Counted from the first letter of the stretch, positions 19,540 through 29,676 are shown. The stretch is DNA of 64,000 bases from Roseibium sediminis (GCF_008711325.1 NZ_VXDB01000001.1:310001-374000), one strand, 5' to 3'. A program made the numbers and translations. Notes: generated by a model not told the origin, from the letters alone.

Positions 19540-21521
19540 TCGGCGGCCTCCTGCAGGTCGGTCGCGGCAGCATGCGGCGTCATGTTGCGGATTTCGACAG
19601 TCGCCTCGATGGCGCCCTTTCGGCCATCCTCGAAGGTGACTTCGGTCCGGATGTGCTTGGAGGTTGAACCGTCGTAGAGCGCCTCGATCAGCGGCTCATA
19701 GCGTTCCGCGATGAAGTTTCGGCGCACCTTCTGGGTCCGGGTCAGCTCGCCGTCATCAGCGTCCAGCTCCTTGTGGAGGATCAAGAAGCGATGCACCTGC
19801 GCCCCGGCCATCATCGGTTCACCGGCAAGGTCGCGGTTCACCTGATCAACATGGCCCTCGATCATGGCATAGACATCCGGATGAGCGGCGAGCTCCTGAT
19901 AGGAAGCGTAGTTGACGTTGTTCCGCTCCGCCCAGGACCCGACGGCGGTCAGATCGATGTTGATAAACACCCCGACCATGTCCCGCTCGTGACCAAAGGC
20001 CACGGCTTCCTTGATATTGGGGAAGAACTTCAGCTTGTTCTCGATATATTTCGGCGCGAACAGCGAGCCGTCATTCAGCTTGCCGACATCCTTGGCCCGG
20101 TCAATGATCTTAAGGTGCCCGTTGTCGGCGATGATGCCCGCATCCCCCGTATGGACCCAGCCCTCTTCGGTCTTGGTCGTGCGGGTTGCCTCGTCATTCT
20201 TGAAGTAGCCGATAAAGACACCCGGCGAGCGATAGAGCACTTCGCCATTTTCGGCGATCTTCAACTCGACATCCGGAGCAGGTTTGCCAACCGTGTCGCC
20301 GAAGATTTCGCCGTCCGGCTGCAGCGTGATGTAAACACTGGCTTCCGTCTGGCCATAGAGCTGCTTTAGGTTCAGGCCCAGCGAGCGGAAGAACTGGAAG
20401 ATTTCCGGACCAATGGCTTCACCAGCCGTGTACCCCACCTTCAACCGCGTAAGGCCCATCCGGTTTTTCAATGGGCCGTAGACGCAGAAATCGCCAATCG
20501 CATAGAGCAGACGATCCGTTGCGGAAACCGGTTCACCATTGAGGATCTTCTCGCCCGCCCGGCGCGCAACGCCCATGAAATAGTCGAACATCTTGCGCTT
20601 GAACGGCCCGGCATCCTCCATGCGCACCATGATATTCGTCAGCATGGTTTCAAAGACACGCGGCGGCGCAAAGAAATAGCTCGGCGCAATCTCCAGACGA
20701 TCCACGTCGATCGTTTCCAGGCTTTCCGGGCAATTGACGCAGAAACCCGCCGTATAGGCCTGGGCAAGCGAGAACACATGATCCCCAACCCAGGCAAGCG
20801 GCAGATACGCAATGATCTCGTCGGTCTCGTCGAGGCTGTCGAACTTGTTGGCGTTGCGTGCCGAGATGACCAGATTGTCAAAGGACAGCATCACCCCCTT
20901 GGGGCGCCCGGTGGTCCCGGATGTGTAAAGCATCACGGCAAGATCACTGCCCTTGCCCGTGGCAATGCCCTGCTCCCAGCGTTCAAGGCTCGAGGGGTCG
21001 GAAGCGATAATGTCCGCACCGAGCTTCTGCACATCTTCAAAGCCGTGAAGACGGGTATGGTCGTAATCCCTGAGGCCCCGCGGCTCATCATAGATGACAT
21101 GCGCCAGCTTCACCTCGGCAGTATCCATGGAGAGGAGCTTGTCGACTTGCTCCTGATCTTCCACGACGGCAAAGCGGGCTTCAGCGTGGGAGAGAACGTA
21201 GATCATCTCCTCCGCTACTGAATCTGCATACACGGGAACCGGTACGGCACCGATTGCCTGCGCTGCCACCATGGACCAGTAGAGGCGCGGTCGGTTGGAG
21301 CCCACGACGGCAACCTTGTCCCCCGGCTGAAGCCCAAGTTTCTGCAGGCCCAGAGAGAATTTGCGGATTTCGTCCAGAACCTCGGACCAGGTCCAGCTCT
21401 GCCAGATCCCGAAGTCCTTTTCGCGAACCGCTGTCCTGTCTCCGAAGACCAGCGCATTATGCAGCAGGATCTTCGGAAAGGTGTCCCCACCGCGCTGAGC
21501 GGCGTCGGCCAACCCTGCCAT
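19536..21521 (-). CDS. AMP-forming acyl-CoA synthetase (long-chain/FAA1 type)
   Basis: 661-residue AMP-dependent acyl-CoA synthetase. Evidence includes the P-loop-like YTSGTTGRPKGVML (about residues 195-210), the adenine-binding YGQTEASVYI, the TGDAG motif with IIDRAKDVGKLNDG, and the FAA1-type extension before the C-terminal domain. It activates a carboxylic acid to its CoA thioester with ATP. It is the first gene of the minus-strand operon ligase / LivG / LivH / LivM / binding protein / LivF / PaaK-like ligase, implying that the importer delivers an acid which is activated on entry. Chain-length preference cannot be read from the sequence. Confidence 0.92.
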   Translation of the reverse strand: MAGLADAAQRGGDTFPKILLHNALVFGDRTAVREKDFGIWQSWTWSEVLDEIRKFSLGLQKLGLQPGDKVAVVGSNRPRLYWSMVAAQAIGAVPVPVYADSVAEEMIYVLSHAEARFAVVEDQEQVDKLLSMDTAEVKLAHVIYDEPRGLRDYDHTRLHGFEDVQKLGADIIASDPSSLERWEQGIATGKGSDLAVMLYTSGTTGRPKGVMLSFDNLVISARNANKFDSLDETDEIIAYLPLAWVGDHVFSLAQAYTAGFCVNCPESLETIDVDRLEIAPSYFFAPPRVFETMLTNIMVRMEDAGPFKRKMFDYFMGVARRAGEKILNGEPVSATDRLLYAIGDFCVYGPLKNRMGLTRLKVGYTAGEAIGPEIFQFFRSLGLNLKQLYGQTEASVYITLQPDGEIFGDTVGKPAPDVELKIAENGEVLYRSPGVFIGYFKNDEATRTTKTEEGWVHTGDAGIIADNGHLKIIDRAKDVGKLNDGSLFAPKYIENKLKFFPNIKEAVAFGHERDMVGVFINIDLTAVGSWAERNNVNYASYQELAAHPDVYAMIEGHVDQVNRDLAGEPMMAGAQVHRFLILHKELDADDGELTRTQKVRRNFIAERYEPLIEALYDGSTSKHIRTEVTFEDGRKGAIEATVEIRNMTPHAAATDLQEAAE

Positions 21522-21773
21522 AGCGTTCCATCCTCCCAGATGCGTGCCCCGTTTTCCGGGGTCAACTTATACGAGCCATGAAACAACCCTCCCACCCTCA
21601 CCGCAAGAACAACTTTCGTTCCGATAGAGGAGGCTGTCTGACCTTGGCAAAAACGCTATTGCGGCCACGTTGCGCCAATATGATGCAATTGTTACGAAAT
21701 GTGTCGCGCAGATAAATCGTTTAAGTTTCAAAGGCATCTGGTCAGAAAACAATCTTCGGGCTAGGCTCCGGCC

Positions 21774-23738
21774 ATGAACGAAAACGAGCATCTGAAATCG
21801 CAACTCGACCTGATGCAGGCTGCCCTTGATCACCTTAGTCAGGGATTCTCCGTCTTTGATGCGAATCTGGAACTGGTTGCATGGAACCGGGGCCTTTGGG
21901 AGATGCTCGACTTTCCCGAATCCCTTGCAAGGCGCGGCACTCATCTTGCCGAATTTCTCCGGGTGAATGCCGAGCGCGGCGAATATGGCTGGGGTGATAT
22001 CGAAGGCAAGATCCAGAGGCGCGTGGAGCGCGCCCGATTGTTCGAGCCTCATTACCTTGAACGGGTCCGGCCAAATGGCCAGATCATCGCCATCAACGGC
22101 ACCCCCCTGCCGCAAGGCGGTTTCGTCACCACTTACACCGATGTGACAGAGGAAAGGCGTCGCCAGGAAACGCTCGAAAAGACCGTTGAGGAGCGAACCC
22201 GCGCCCTTCGCCAGTCGGAAGACTGGCTGCGGCTGGTGACGGACAATATCCCCGCACTCATCGCCTACATCGCGCCGGGTCCCGTCTTTCGTTTCGCCAA
22301 CCGACGTTATGCGGAATGGTTTGGCCAATCGCCCGCGTCGATCGTCGGCATGAAGGGGGAAGACGTCGTCGGGTCCGATCTCTTTGCCGAAATTGGTCCC
22401 AAGATCGCGCATGCTCTGCAAGGCAACCTCGTATCCTATGACTATCAGCGGGTTCGGGCGGATGGCACCAAGGCCCATATGCGCTCGACACTCATTCCAG
22501 ACATGACTGTAGATGGAAGAACGCTTGGCGCCTTCGTCCTGTCTCTTGATGCAACCGAGGAAAAGCTCAACGAGGAAAGCCTGCTCCACACACAGCGCAT
22601 GGATGCGGTTGGCAAACTGAGCGGCGGGCTTGCCCATGACTTCAACAATCTTCTGACCATCCTAATGGGCAACATGCTGACCCTGCGCAGGAAGGCAGGT
22701 CCGGTCAGTTCCGACGAGCTGAAAAAGCACCTTGAGCCCATGTTGGCCGCCGCCCAACGAGGCTCTGACCTGACCCAACGGCTTCTCGCCTTCAGTCGTG
22801 GGCAGGCAGTCGACCCGCAGCTCGTTTGCCTCACCGATGTCATTACGAATGTGGGAACGCTCCTCACGGGGTCGCTTCCCGGATCGGTCACCCTCGAATT
22901 TCTGTGCGACAACACAAAGCCGCTGTTTGCCCGCATTGATCCCACCCAGCTTGAAACGGCTCTGGTCAATCTCGCGTTCAATTCCCGCGATGCCATGCCG
23001 ACCGGCGGCGTCCTGACCATTGGTCTTGAAGATGTCCGTGTTGAAGGCAGGCAGGCGCGCAATCTCGGTGTGGAGGACGGCAGGTATGCGCTGATCCGTG
23101 TGTCTGACACCGGCGAGGGCATGGAAGAGGATATCCGGCTGAAAGCCTTTGAGCCCTTCTTCACCACCAAGGCGTTTGGAACGGGAAGCGGCCTCGGACT
23201 TTCCATGGTCTATGGCTTTGTCCGCCAATCCAACGGCAATATCGACATCCGTTCAAAACGGGGTGCGGGGACCGATATCCTCATCTACCTGCCGCTCGAA
23301 ACCAGCCCTGGCAAGGCACCGTCCTTGGCGGCTGAAGGCGCAGACGAGGGAGAGGATCTTCCGCGCGGCCGCGGTGAGTTGGTGCTGCTGGTGGAGGACA
23401 ATCCGGATGTCGCCGCCGTCATCGCCGGACAGGTGCAGGACCTCGGCTATAGTGTAATCGTTGCCGAAGATGCAAACGATGCACGGAACCTTGCAATGGA
23501 ACTGCAGGAAGTGCGCGGCGTCCTGAGCGACATCGTCATGCCCGGGCAAATCAACGGGCTGGCCCTTGCCCGGGAAATCAGATCGGCGCGACCACAGATC
23601 GGCATTGTGCTGATGACGGGATATGCAAACTGGTCGCCCCAGGACGAAAACGCCGACCGCTGTGAATTCCCGGTCTTGTCAAAGCCGTTCGAAAGTGAAA
23701 GCCTTGCGCACACCTTGAAGGAAATCATGGTTCGATGA
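21774..23738 (+). CDS. Hybrid sensor histidine kinase with two PAS domains and receiver
   Basis: 654-residue cytoplasmic hybrid kinase. Domains in order: PAS_7-like (about 15-125, with [18 protein letters not shown]), a short coiled linker, PAS_4-like (about 150-265), HisKA with phospho-accepting H288 in [11 protein letters not shown], HATPase (N-box [12 protein letters not shown] 398-409, DTGEGM 445-450, [11 protein letters not shown]), and a C-terminal receiver with D586 in SDIVMPG. No membrane helix is evident, so it senses an internal cue. The downstream response regulator overlaps its stop by 4 bp. It is divergent from the ligase-importer operon and could control it. Confidence 0.93.
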   Translation: MNENEHLKSQLDLMQAALDHLSQGFSVFDANLELVAWNRGLWEMLDFPESLARRGTHLAEFLRVNAERGEYGWGDIEGKIQRRVERARLFEPHYLERVRPNGQIIAINGTPLPQGGFVTTYTDVTEERRRQETLEKTVEERTRALRQSEDWLRLVTDNIPALIAYIAPGPVFRFANRRYAEWFGQSPASIVGMKGEDVVGSDLFAEIGPKIAHALQGNLVSYDYQRVRADGTKAHMRSTLIPDMTVDGRTLGAFVLSLDATEEKLNEESLLHTQRMDAVGKLSGGLAHDFNNLLTILMGNMLTLRRKAGPVSSDELKKHLEPMLAAAQRGSDLTQRLLAFSRGQAVDPQLVCLTDVITNVGTLLTGSLPGSVTLEFLCDNTKPLFARIDPTQLETALVNLAFNSRDAMPTGGVLTIGLEDVRVEGRQARNLGVEDGRYALIRVSDTGEGMEEDIRLKAFEPFFTTKAFGTGSGLGLSMVYGFVRQSNGNIDIRSKRGAGTDILIYLPLETSPGKAPSLAAEGADEGEDLPRGRGELVLLVEDNPDVAAVIAGQVQDLGYSVIVAEDANDARNLAMELQEVRGVLSDIVMPGQINGLALAREIRSARPQIGIVLMTGYANWSPQDENADRCEFPVLSKPFESESLAHTLKEIMVR

Positions 23739-24481
23739 CCCGGATTGACCCAAGCCCACCTGTTCCGCCACCCGGCCAGATCGCAAGAACGATGACTTAC
23801 ATCGTTGATGACGAGCCGGATATCTGTGCGCTTCTGGTGGATACAATGGCGCCCTTCGGAATGGATACCCGCGCCTTTTCGCGCGCCGGCGACATGTTGT
23901 CCGCTCTCAGACAGAAAGTGCCGGATGCCTGCATCATCGATCTCGGGCTTCCGGACATGGAAGGCATGAATCTGATCAATGAAATCCGCAAGATTTCATC
24001 CGTCCCGATCATTGTCCTGTCTGCCAGAAGCCACGCTTCGGATCGTGTCATGGGTCTGGAACTCGGTGCAGACGACTATGTCGTCAAACCATTCGATCCT
24101 CGGGAAGTCGTCGCGCGGATCAGGACCGTACTGAGGCGAACCGGCGAACCGGTTGCTGCCAAATCCGCCTCGGAAAAAGCCCATTTTGTCGGCTGGAGCT
24201 TCTGCCCCCAGTCCCACTGCCTGACCGAACCGCAAGGCGAGGAAATGTTCCTGTCGACCGGTGAAGCTCATCTGCTGGAAGCGTTGCTGCGCGCGCCCAA
24301 GCGCGTCCTGACCCGTGACTATCTGCTGGAACATGGAGGCCGGGACGACAGCCTCGACCGATCCATCGATGTTCGAATCTCTCGCATCCGCAAGAAGCTC
24401 TCCCGCCCGGATCATCCGGAAATCATCCGAACGGTCTATGGCGCGGGCTACATGTTCACCGTCGGTGTCGACTGGGCCTGA
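23735..24481 (+). CDS. OmpR-family response regulator
   Basis: 248-residue DNA-binding response regulator: receiver domain (about 21-140) with acidic pair DDEP and phosphorylation site D69 in IIDLGLPDMEGM, then a winged-helix Trans_reg_C domain (about 160-245) with DRSIDVRISRIRKKL and IIRTVYGAGYMF. ATG overlaps the hybrid-kinase stop (ATGA), so the two form a phosphorelay pair. A perfect 30-base palindromic terminator follows. Confidence 0.93.
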   Translation: MTRIDPSPPVPPPGQIARTMTYIVDDEPDICALLVDTMAPFGMDTRAFSRAGDMLSALRQKVPDACIIDLGLPDMEGMNLINEIRKISSVPIIVLSARSHASDRVMGLELGADDYVVKPFDPREVVARIRTVLRRTGEPVAAKSASEKAHFVGWSFCPQSHCLTEPQGEEMFLSTGEAHLLEALLRAPKRVLTRDYLLEHGGRDDSLDRSIDVRISRIRKKLSRPDHPEIIRTVYGAGYMFTVGVDWA

Positions 24482-24520
24482 GGATTTGATCGCGCCCTTC
24501 GGTGTTTCATCACAAACGAA

Positions 24521-24556
24521 AAACGGCGGGAAGATATCTTCCCGCCGTTTCTTTTT
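24521..24556. terminator. Bidirectional terminator (30-base perfect palindrome)
   Basis: AAACGGCGGGAAGAT (24521-24535) is exactly complementary to 24536-24550. T-rich sequence flanks on the right and A-rich on the left, so it can stop both the response-regulator transcript and the convergent TRAP operon, whose stop lies at 24574. Confidence 0.9.
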
Positions 24557-24573
24557 CCGAAGTTTCGCTGGTG

Positions 24574-27240
24574 TCAGAAGTTCAGCGAAATGTCCCGGTG
24601 ATCGGAGAGACAGGAGGCGACATCAAGCGCCATGTCTTCCGGCAGACGGTCCTGCTGACGTAGACCGATGTTGCGGTTGATCACCTGATCATAGGCCACG
24701 AGTTCCGGCAGCAGCTCTTTTGCCGCCTTCTGGCGCCAGGAAAGATCCGCCTTGAGTTCGGCAATCGTGTTGTCGATCTCGGCAGTGGCTGCAGCAAGGT
24801 CCGGCGTACGGCTACGCATGATCTTGCGTGCCTCGGTCAGCCCCTTGCGGATATCGCTGGTGCCCTCGATCTCGCCAACCCGACCACGCATGTCGGCAAT
24901 TGCCTCCACAGCAGCATCAGGTTCCATGGTCTGGATCTGCTCCCTGAGGACCTCAATCTCGCTTTCGATTGCTGCGAGCGTGTCGGCATGCCTCAGGATG
25001 GCTTTCGCCTCCAGAACAGGCTGATAGGCGTCGTCCACTGTCCGGCGATAGGACCGGCGAGCATTGGTTTCTGCCTTCTGGATTGCGGCGAACTCCTTGT
25101 GGACCCCTTCCCATTCAGCTGGGATCTGGGCCAGAAGAGCATCGCGTTCGCCGGTCAGTGTCTTGATACGATTGGCAGCGCGTTCACCCTGCTCCTGCGT
25201 ATAGATACCGGTCGGGCCTGCACGGTCGACGATGACCTGCAACTCTGCAATCCGCGCATCAATCCGGCGCGCATCGCGTTCCAGCGCACGAACCTGCGAG
25301 TGGAACGGACGATAGTCCACAGCAGCAACTTCGACAGCCGCTTCCGCATCGCGGATTGCTGTCATTTGCGGGATCGCTTCACGTGCCGTTTCGAAACCCT
25401 TTGCCAAATCCTTTTGCAAGCTCTTCGGCAAGTAGCTCATGTCCAGAGCTTCTGCCTTGGAGATGGCGGCCAGAATCGTGTCGCCGTTCTTCTGGAAATC
25501 CGCATAAATCAGGTTTTCCATGCAGTACTGCAGACGCGGGTTCTGCGGAGGCGGCGCCGTTTCGGACAGAAGCGACGAACGGTTCGGCAGGTAGTTCACC
25601 AGCTGCGGGTAGAGACCCACGATGCCAAGCGCAATCAGCTGCAAGGTGATGAACGCAACAACACCCTTGTACATGTCGATCGTCTTGACGACAGCCGGAG
25701 CAACACCGCGCAGGTAGAAGAGCGCAAAGCCGAACGGAGGTGTCAGGAACGACGTCTGGATGTTGAGGCCGATCATTACGCCGAGCCAGACAGCCGTGAC
25801 GTTTGCAGACGGATCAGCAAGCAGGATCGGAGCAACGATTGGCACCACAACCACGGCAATCTCGATGAAGTCGAGGAAGAAGCCGAGGATGAAGATCACC
25901 AGCATCACGATGAGGAACTGGGCCCAGAAACCACCCGGAAGACCTTGAAGGAATTCCTTGACCAGGTGCTCGCCGCCAAAGGCGCGGAAAGCAGAGGTCA
26001 GCATGGCCGCGCCCAGAAGAATGATGAACACCAGAGACGTGGTCTTGGCCGTTTCGACCATCACGCCGCGCAGCGTGTCCTCGAACTTCAATGTGCGCCA
26101 TCCGCTCCAGAAGATCGCGATCAGGATCAGGGATACGGAGATCAGGGCAAGAACCAGAGCCACGACATCCTGGCTGGTCTCGATGCGCTTGATGTTCACC
26201 GCTCCGAAGAAGCTGATGACAACAGCAAGTCCGAGAAGCGCAATCACGCCCAGAATTGCTGGCGTATAGGCTCCCTTTTCACCTTCCTTCAGACGGTAAC
26301 CGGCCATGACCATAGCGCCGACAGCGCCGATCGCACCGGCCTGATTGACGGTTGCGACACCGGCAATGATCGAGCCCAGAACAAGGAAGATCAGCGCAAG
26401 CGGCGGAACAAGGGTCATGAACACCTTGCCAGCAAACTCGCGAGTGAAAGTGCCTTCCTCATGCACGGCGGGAGCCGACTTCGGGTTGATCAGCGCAAAG
26501 CCCAAGATGAAGAGCATGTAAAGGCCGACGAGAACCAGCCCCGGCAGGAATGCCCCGAGGAACATTTCACCGGCACTGGTCGAAACCACTGCAAAGTCGG
26601 ACGGCATGGACAGTTCGCCGGTGGAATCCTTGAAAAGGGTCTGGCGAAGCGATCCGGCCTGATCGACGGCACTGGCGAGCTGGTCGGCCAGAATGATCAG
26701 AACAATAGACGGCGGAATGATCTGGCCCAGCGTGCCGGACGCGGCAATCGTGCCGGTGGCCAGCGGAACAGAGTAGTTGTTCCGCAGCATGGCCGGCAGG
26801 GAGATCAGACCCATGGCAACCACGGTCGCACCAACGATACCGGTCGTGGCGGCAAGAAGCGCGCCCACGAAAACAACGGAGATGCCGAGACCGCCGGGAA
26901 CCGGACCAAACAGACGGGCCATGGTGACCAGAAGATCTTCCGCGATCTTCGAACGCTGCAGCATGATGCCCATGAAGACGAACAGCGGAATGGCAATCAG
27001 CGTATCGCGTTCGGCCTCCCAGTAGATGCCGCGGAAGTTCGTGACACCTGCGCTGAGCCACTGATAGGCACCGCCCGTGTCAAAGAAGGCATCAGGGCCC
27101 GTGGAGAAAATAAATCCTGTCGCCGCGGCAATGCCGATCGTCAGGATTGCTGAACCGGGCAGCGCGAAGGCCACCGGAAAACCCGACCCCAAGGCAAACG
27201 CCATCAGGAGAACGAGAAGGGCAAGAAAGAAGAGTTCCAT
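24574..27240 (-). CDS. TRAP transporter large permease with long C-terminal helical tail
   Basis: 888-residue DctM-type large permease, about twice the usual 430 residues. Residues 1-555 form the membrane part, with the hallmark GVTNFRGIYWEAERDTLIAIPLFVFMG, the IVGATVVAMG segment, LGQIIPPSIVLIILADQ and SFLTPPFGFALFYLRG; it also contains extra helices around 325-380 relative to short DctM. Residues about 556-888 are a soluble, highly charged, heptad-like region (Glu/Arg/Ala-rich with repeated IDARIAEL / IESEIEVLREQI patterns), probably coiled coil. Stop is 24 bp from a bidirectional terminator. It transports an organic acid with the DctQ and DctP-type partners upstream; the tail's role is unknown. 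Confidence 0.9.
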   Translation of the reverse strand: MELFFLALLVLLMAFALGSGFPVAFALPGSAILTIGIAAATGFIFSTGPDAFFDTGGAYQWLSAGVTNFRGIYWEAERDTLIAIPLFVFMGIMLQRSKIAEDLLVTMARLFGPVPGGLGISVVFVGALLAATTGIVGATVVAMGLISLPAMLRNNYSVPLATGTIAASGTLGQIIPPSIVLIILADQLASAVDQAGSLRQTLFKDSTGELSMPSDFAVVSTSAGEMFLGAFLPGLVLVGLYMLFILGFALINPKSAPAVHEEGTFTREFAGKVFMTLVPPLALIFLVLGSIIAGVATVNQAGAIGAVGAMVMAGYRLKEGEKGAYTPAILGVIALLGLAVVISFFGAVNIKRIETSQDVVALVLALISVSLILIAIFWSGWRTLKFEDTLRGVMVETAKTTSLVFIILLGAAMLTSAFRAFGGEHLVKEFLQGLPGGFWAQFLIVMLVIFILGFFLDFIEIAVVVVPIVAPILLADPSANVTAVWLGVMIGLNIQTSFLTPPFGFALFYLRGVAPAVVKTIDMYKGVVAFITLQLIALGIVGLYPQLVNYLPNRSSLLSETAPPPQNPRLQYCMENLIYADFQKNGDTILAAISKAEALDMSYLPKSLQKDLAKGFETAREAIPQMTAIRDAEAAVEVAAVDYRPFHSQVRALERDARRIDARIAELQVIVDRAGPTGIYTQEQGERAANRIKTLTGERDALLAQIPAEWEGVHKEFAAIQKAETNARRSYRRTVDDAYQPVLEAKAILRHADTLAAIESEIEVLREQIQTMEPDAAVEAIADMRGRVGEIEGTSDIRKGLTEARKIMRSRTPDLAAATAEIDNTIAELKADLSWRQKAAKELLPELVAYDQVINRNIGLRQQDRLPEDMALDVASCLSDHRDISLNF

Positions 27241-27260
27241 GTCAGGCGATCTCGATCTGT

Positions 27261-28298
27261 CTATTGAACGGCGTGGGAATCATGATCCCGGCCGCCGGGT
27301 TCTCCGCGCATGTCCGCCACGGCATCCAGAAAGTAGCTGACAAACTGGATCATCATGGAAACGGCGAAGACACCAAGGAAACCTGCCATCAGGTATTTGA
27401 CGTAGAGGCCAAAGCCGGCCTGTGTCGTCTCGTAGGACAGAATGGGGGCATTGATGATGTTCTGCTTGCCGCCCATGCCGATCGCCAGAATGGTGGCACA
27501 GAGCGTCATGCCCAGCAGCAACGAGCCCGCAGCATTCACCAAGCCTCGGGTCTTGGGAGCCAGACCTGCATAGAAGACGTCGACCCGCACATGCCCTTCT
27601 TCCAGCAACGTGTAGGCACTGGCGAACAGGAACAGGGCCGCGTACCAGAAGCGCACGAGATCGGCCATGAAAGCCTGTTCATAAGACAGGATGAAACGAC
27701 CGACAACGATCAGGAGTTCGGCGACCACCACCAGCAGGGCAAGCCACGTAAAGCCAAGCGTTCGCGTGAACGCGGCAATGACGAAGGACAGGGCAATCAG
27801 CGGCATATGGATATAAGCACCGCGATAATGGCTTCGACCAATATTGGATGACATCTCTTCACCCACGATGCCGACCAGCAGGTCTTCCACGCGCAGGAAG
27901 GAGATCACCGTATCCACCAAACCGACGATCAGCACCGCGAAGAACATCGCCCGGATGAGATACGCGTTGATGTTGCTGATCCGCTTGCTGTCCTCGCGCA
28001 AGGTCATGGACTTGCTTTTCTGGACATACACCACGGCAAGGATGATGCCGATTGCATAAAGACCTAGCTGAACTGCAGACAGCGCAGGAGCGGGGGCTCC
28101 GTTCGCAGCGCCGCCGAACAACGGCGCGACGCCGGGCATGTCTTGCCAATAGGTCAGGTAATTGTTCAACAAAAACGCAGCCATGATGGCAAGAACCATC
28201 CACCCGAAGGTGCGAACTGGTGCTGCGCTTTTTTGCGCTCCCTGCGGAAGGTTCCCGCTTGTAGACACTTCGTTTTGAACGCCGCTCATGGTCGCCAT
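27261..28298 (-). CDS. TRAP transporter small permease (large DctQ variant)
   Basis: 345-residue DctQ-type subunit, longer than the usual 160-220. About seven to eight hydrophobic segments are present instead of the canonical four. The DctQ core occupies the C-terminal half, with LLEEGHVRVDVFYAGLAPKTRG (DctQ signature with acidic-arginine-aspartate) near residue 230. The N-terminal half (helices near 30-50, 75-95, 115-140) looks like an extension. It is 20 bp upstream of the large permease and belongs to the same operon. Confidence 0.88.
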   Translation of the reverse strand: MATMSGVQNEVSTSGNLPQGAQKSAAPVRTFGWMVLAIMAAFLLNNYLTYWQDMPGVAPLFGGAANGAPAPALSAVQLGLYAIGIILAVVYVQKSKSMTLREDSKRISNINAYLIRAMFFAVLIVGLVDTVISFLRVEDLLVGIVGEEMSSNIGRSHYRGAYIHMPLIALSFVIAAFTRTLGFTWLALLVVVAELLIVVGRFILSYEQAFMADLVRFWYAALFLFASAYTLLEEGHVRVDVFYAGLAPKTRGLVNAAGSLLLGMTLCATILAIGMGGKQNIINAPILSYETTQAGFGLYVKYLMAGFLGVFAVSMMIQFVSYFLDAVADMRGEPGGRDHDSHAVQ

Positions 28299-28381
28299 GG
28301 CGAGTGTGCCCTTATAAGTTATGTGTATACGGAAAGGGGACAGGAAATTCCTGCCCCCAATTTGTGTTTTTACCGGCCGGA

Positions 28382-29482
28382 TTAGACGGTAATGCCGAGA
28401 ACCCGGTTACGCTGCTGCGTGTAACCGGTGTCGGCGAGAAGCATCCAGCGTCCGATTTCCGAACGGGCCTTGACGAAGCTCTCGTGCGTACGAGCAGCAA
28501 GGTCAGAGTGCTGAATGGTTTCTTCGAACACTTCTTCAGCTGCTTCGCCGAAGGCGTCGTAGACTTCATCGCTGAACTTCTTGATAACCACGCCATGCTC
28601 GTTGATGAGCTTGTCGAGATACACACCGTTCTGGGCGTTGGTTTCAGCCATCTGACGCGCGTTTTCTTCGTTACACGCAGCCTGGATGATTGCCTGATCG
28701 GTTGCAGACAGCTTGCTGAACCAGGACTTGTTGATGCCGAGAGCGAGCTGGGAGCCCGGCTCGTGCATGCCCGGATAGTAGTAGTACTTCGCAGCTTCGT
28801 AGAACTTCATGAAGTAGTCGTTGTACGGACCTACCCACTCGGTTGCGTCAACTGCGCCGGACACAAGGTTTTCGTAGATCTGGCCGCCCGGCAGAGATAC
28901 CGGAGACGCACCCAGCTTTGCCATGACGTCGCCGCCAAGACCCGGGATACGCATCTTCAGACCCTTGAGGTCGTCAGCGGTTTCGATTTCCTTGTTGAAC
29001 CAGCCGCCCATCTGGACGCCGGTGTTGCCGCAGGCAAAGTTCTGCAGGCCAAAGCCGTCTGCCAGCTCGTCCCAGAGCTCCTGACCGCCACCGAACTTGA
29101 TCCATGCGTCGATTTCAGCATAGGTCAGGCCGAACGGAACAGCCGTGAAGTAGTTCCAGGCTGCGTGCTTGCCCTTCCAGTAGTAATCAGCGCCGATATA
29201 GGCCTGAGCATTCCCGGATGCGACTTCGTCGAAGGAGTCGAATGCGCCAACGCGCTCGCCTGCTGCGAAGTACTGGACATTAATACGGCCTTCGGTGAGT
29301 TCACCGATACGCGCAGCAACACGCTGAGCGGAAATGCCGAGGCCCGGGAAGTCACGCGGCCAAGTTGACACGATGACCATGTCAGTCGTGGACTGCGCGA
29401 TTGCCGGAGCTGCCAGAGTGGTTGCAGCGGCTGCACCGCCTACGCCAAGACCAGCCTTTTTGATAAACGAACGACGATCCAT
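28382..29482 (-). CDS. TRAP transporter periplasmic binding protein (TakP-like)
   Basis: 366-residue DctP-family binding protein. The N-terminus MDRRSFIKKAGLGVGG carries a twin-arginine motif followed by a hydrophobic region and an AIAQS cleavage-like site, so Tat export is likely. The mature part shows GLKMRIPGLGGDVMAKLGASPVSLPGGQIYENLVSGAVDATEWVGPYNDY, very like the 2-oxoacid receptor TakP. Ligand is inferred to be an alpha-keto or related monocarboxylic acid. First gene of the TRAP operon, divergent from a sensor kinase. Confidence 0.92.
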   Translation of the reverse strand: MDRRSFIKKAGLGVGGAAAATTLAAPAIAQSTTDMVIVSTWPRDFPGLGISAQRVAARIGELTEGRINVQYFAAGERVGAFDSFDEVASGNAQAYIGADYYWKGKHAAWNYFTAVPFGLTYAEIDAWIKFGGGQELWDELADGFGLQNFACGNTGVQMGGWFNKEIETADDLKGLKMRIPGLGGDVMAKLGASPVSLPGGQIYENLVSGAVDATEWVGPYNDYFMKFYEAAKYYYYPGMHEPGSQLALGINKSWFSKLSATDQAIIQAACNEENARQMAETNAQNGVYLDKLINEHGVVIKKFSDEVYDAFGEAAEEVFEETIQHSDLAARTHESFVKARSEIGRWMLLADTGYTQQRNRVLGITV

Positions 29483-29599
29483 GTAAGGTTATCCTCCCAT
29501 ATAGGATTTCCATCCAAACCAGCGCTACATTTGCACCGATCTGGCAGTATGTCTAGGTGAATGACGTGTGAGTCCGCCATTCGTGGTTATGCGTAAAAT

Positions 29600-29617
29600 C
29601 TCGGTACTACTACTGAG
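29600..29617. promoter_or_regulatory. Imperfect inverted repeat between TRAP operon and sensor kinase
   Basis: CTCGGTACT / ACTACTGAG (18 bases, 7 of 9 positions symmetric) in the 194-bp divergent region, about 60 bp before the kinase start. A candidate site for the NarL-type regulator encoded at 31061; not verifiable by eye alone. Confidence 0.35.
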
Positions 29618-29676
29618 AAGCTCGCGTAAGTTTCAATGGCAACCGCTTTGAAACCGCGCAAAACAGGGGTAGTTGG

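Noticed and set aside
13024..21521. Reading the whole operon as a phenylacetate degradation cluster
   Set aside because: A PaaK-like ligase alone is insufficient; no ring-epoxidase or later paa genes occur here.
24988..27153. 721-codon open frame on the plus strand opposite the TRAP large permease
   Set aside because: Antisense shadow, very rich in His/Gln/Arg/Asp with no family feature; the opposite strand encodes a clear DctM protein.
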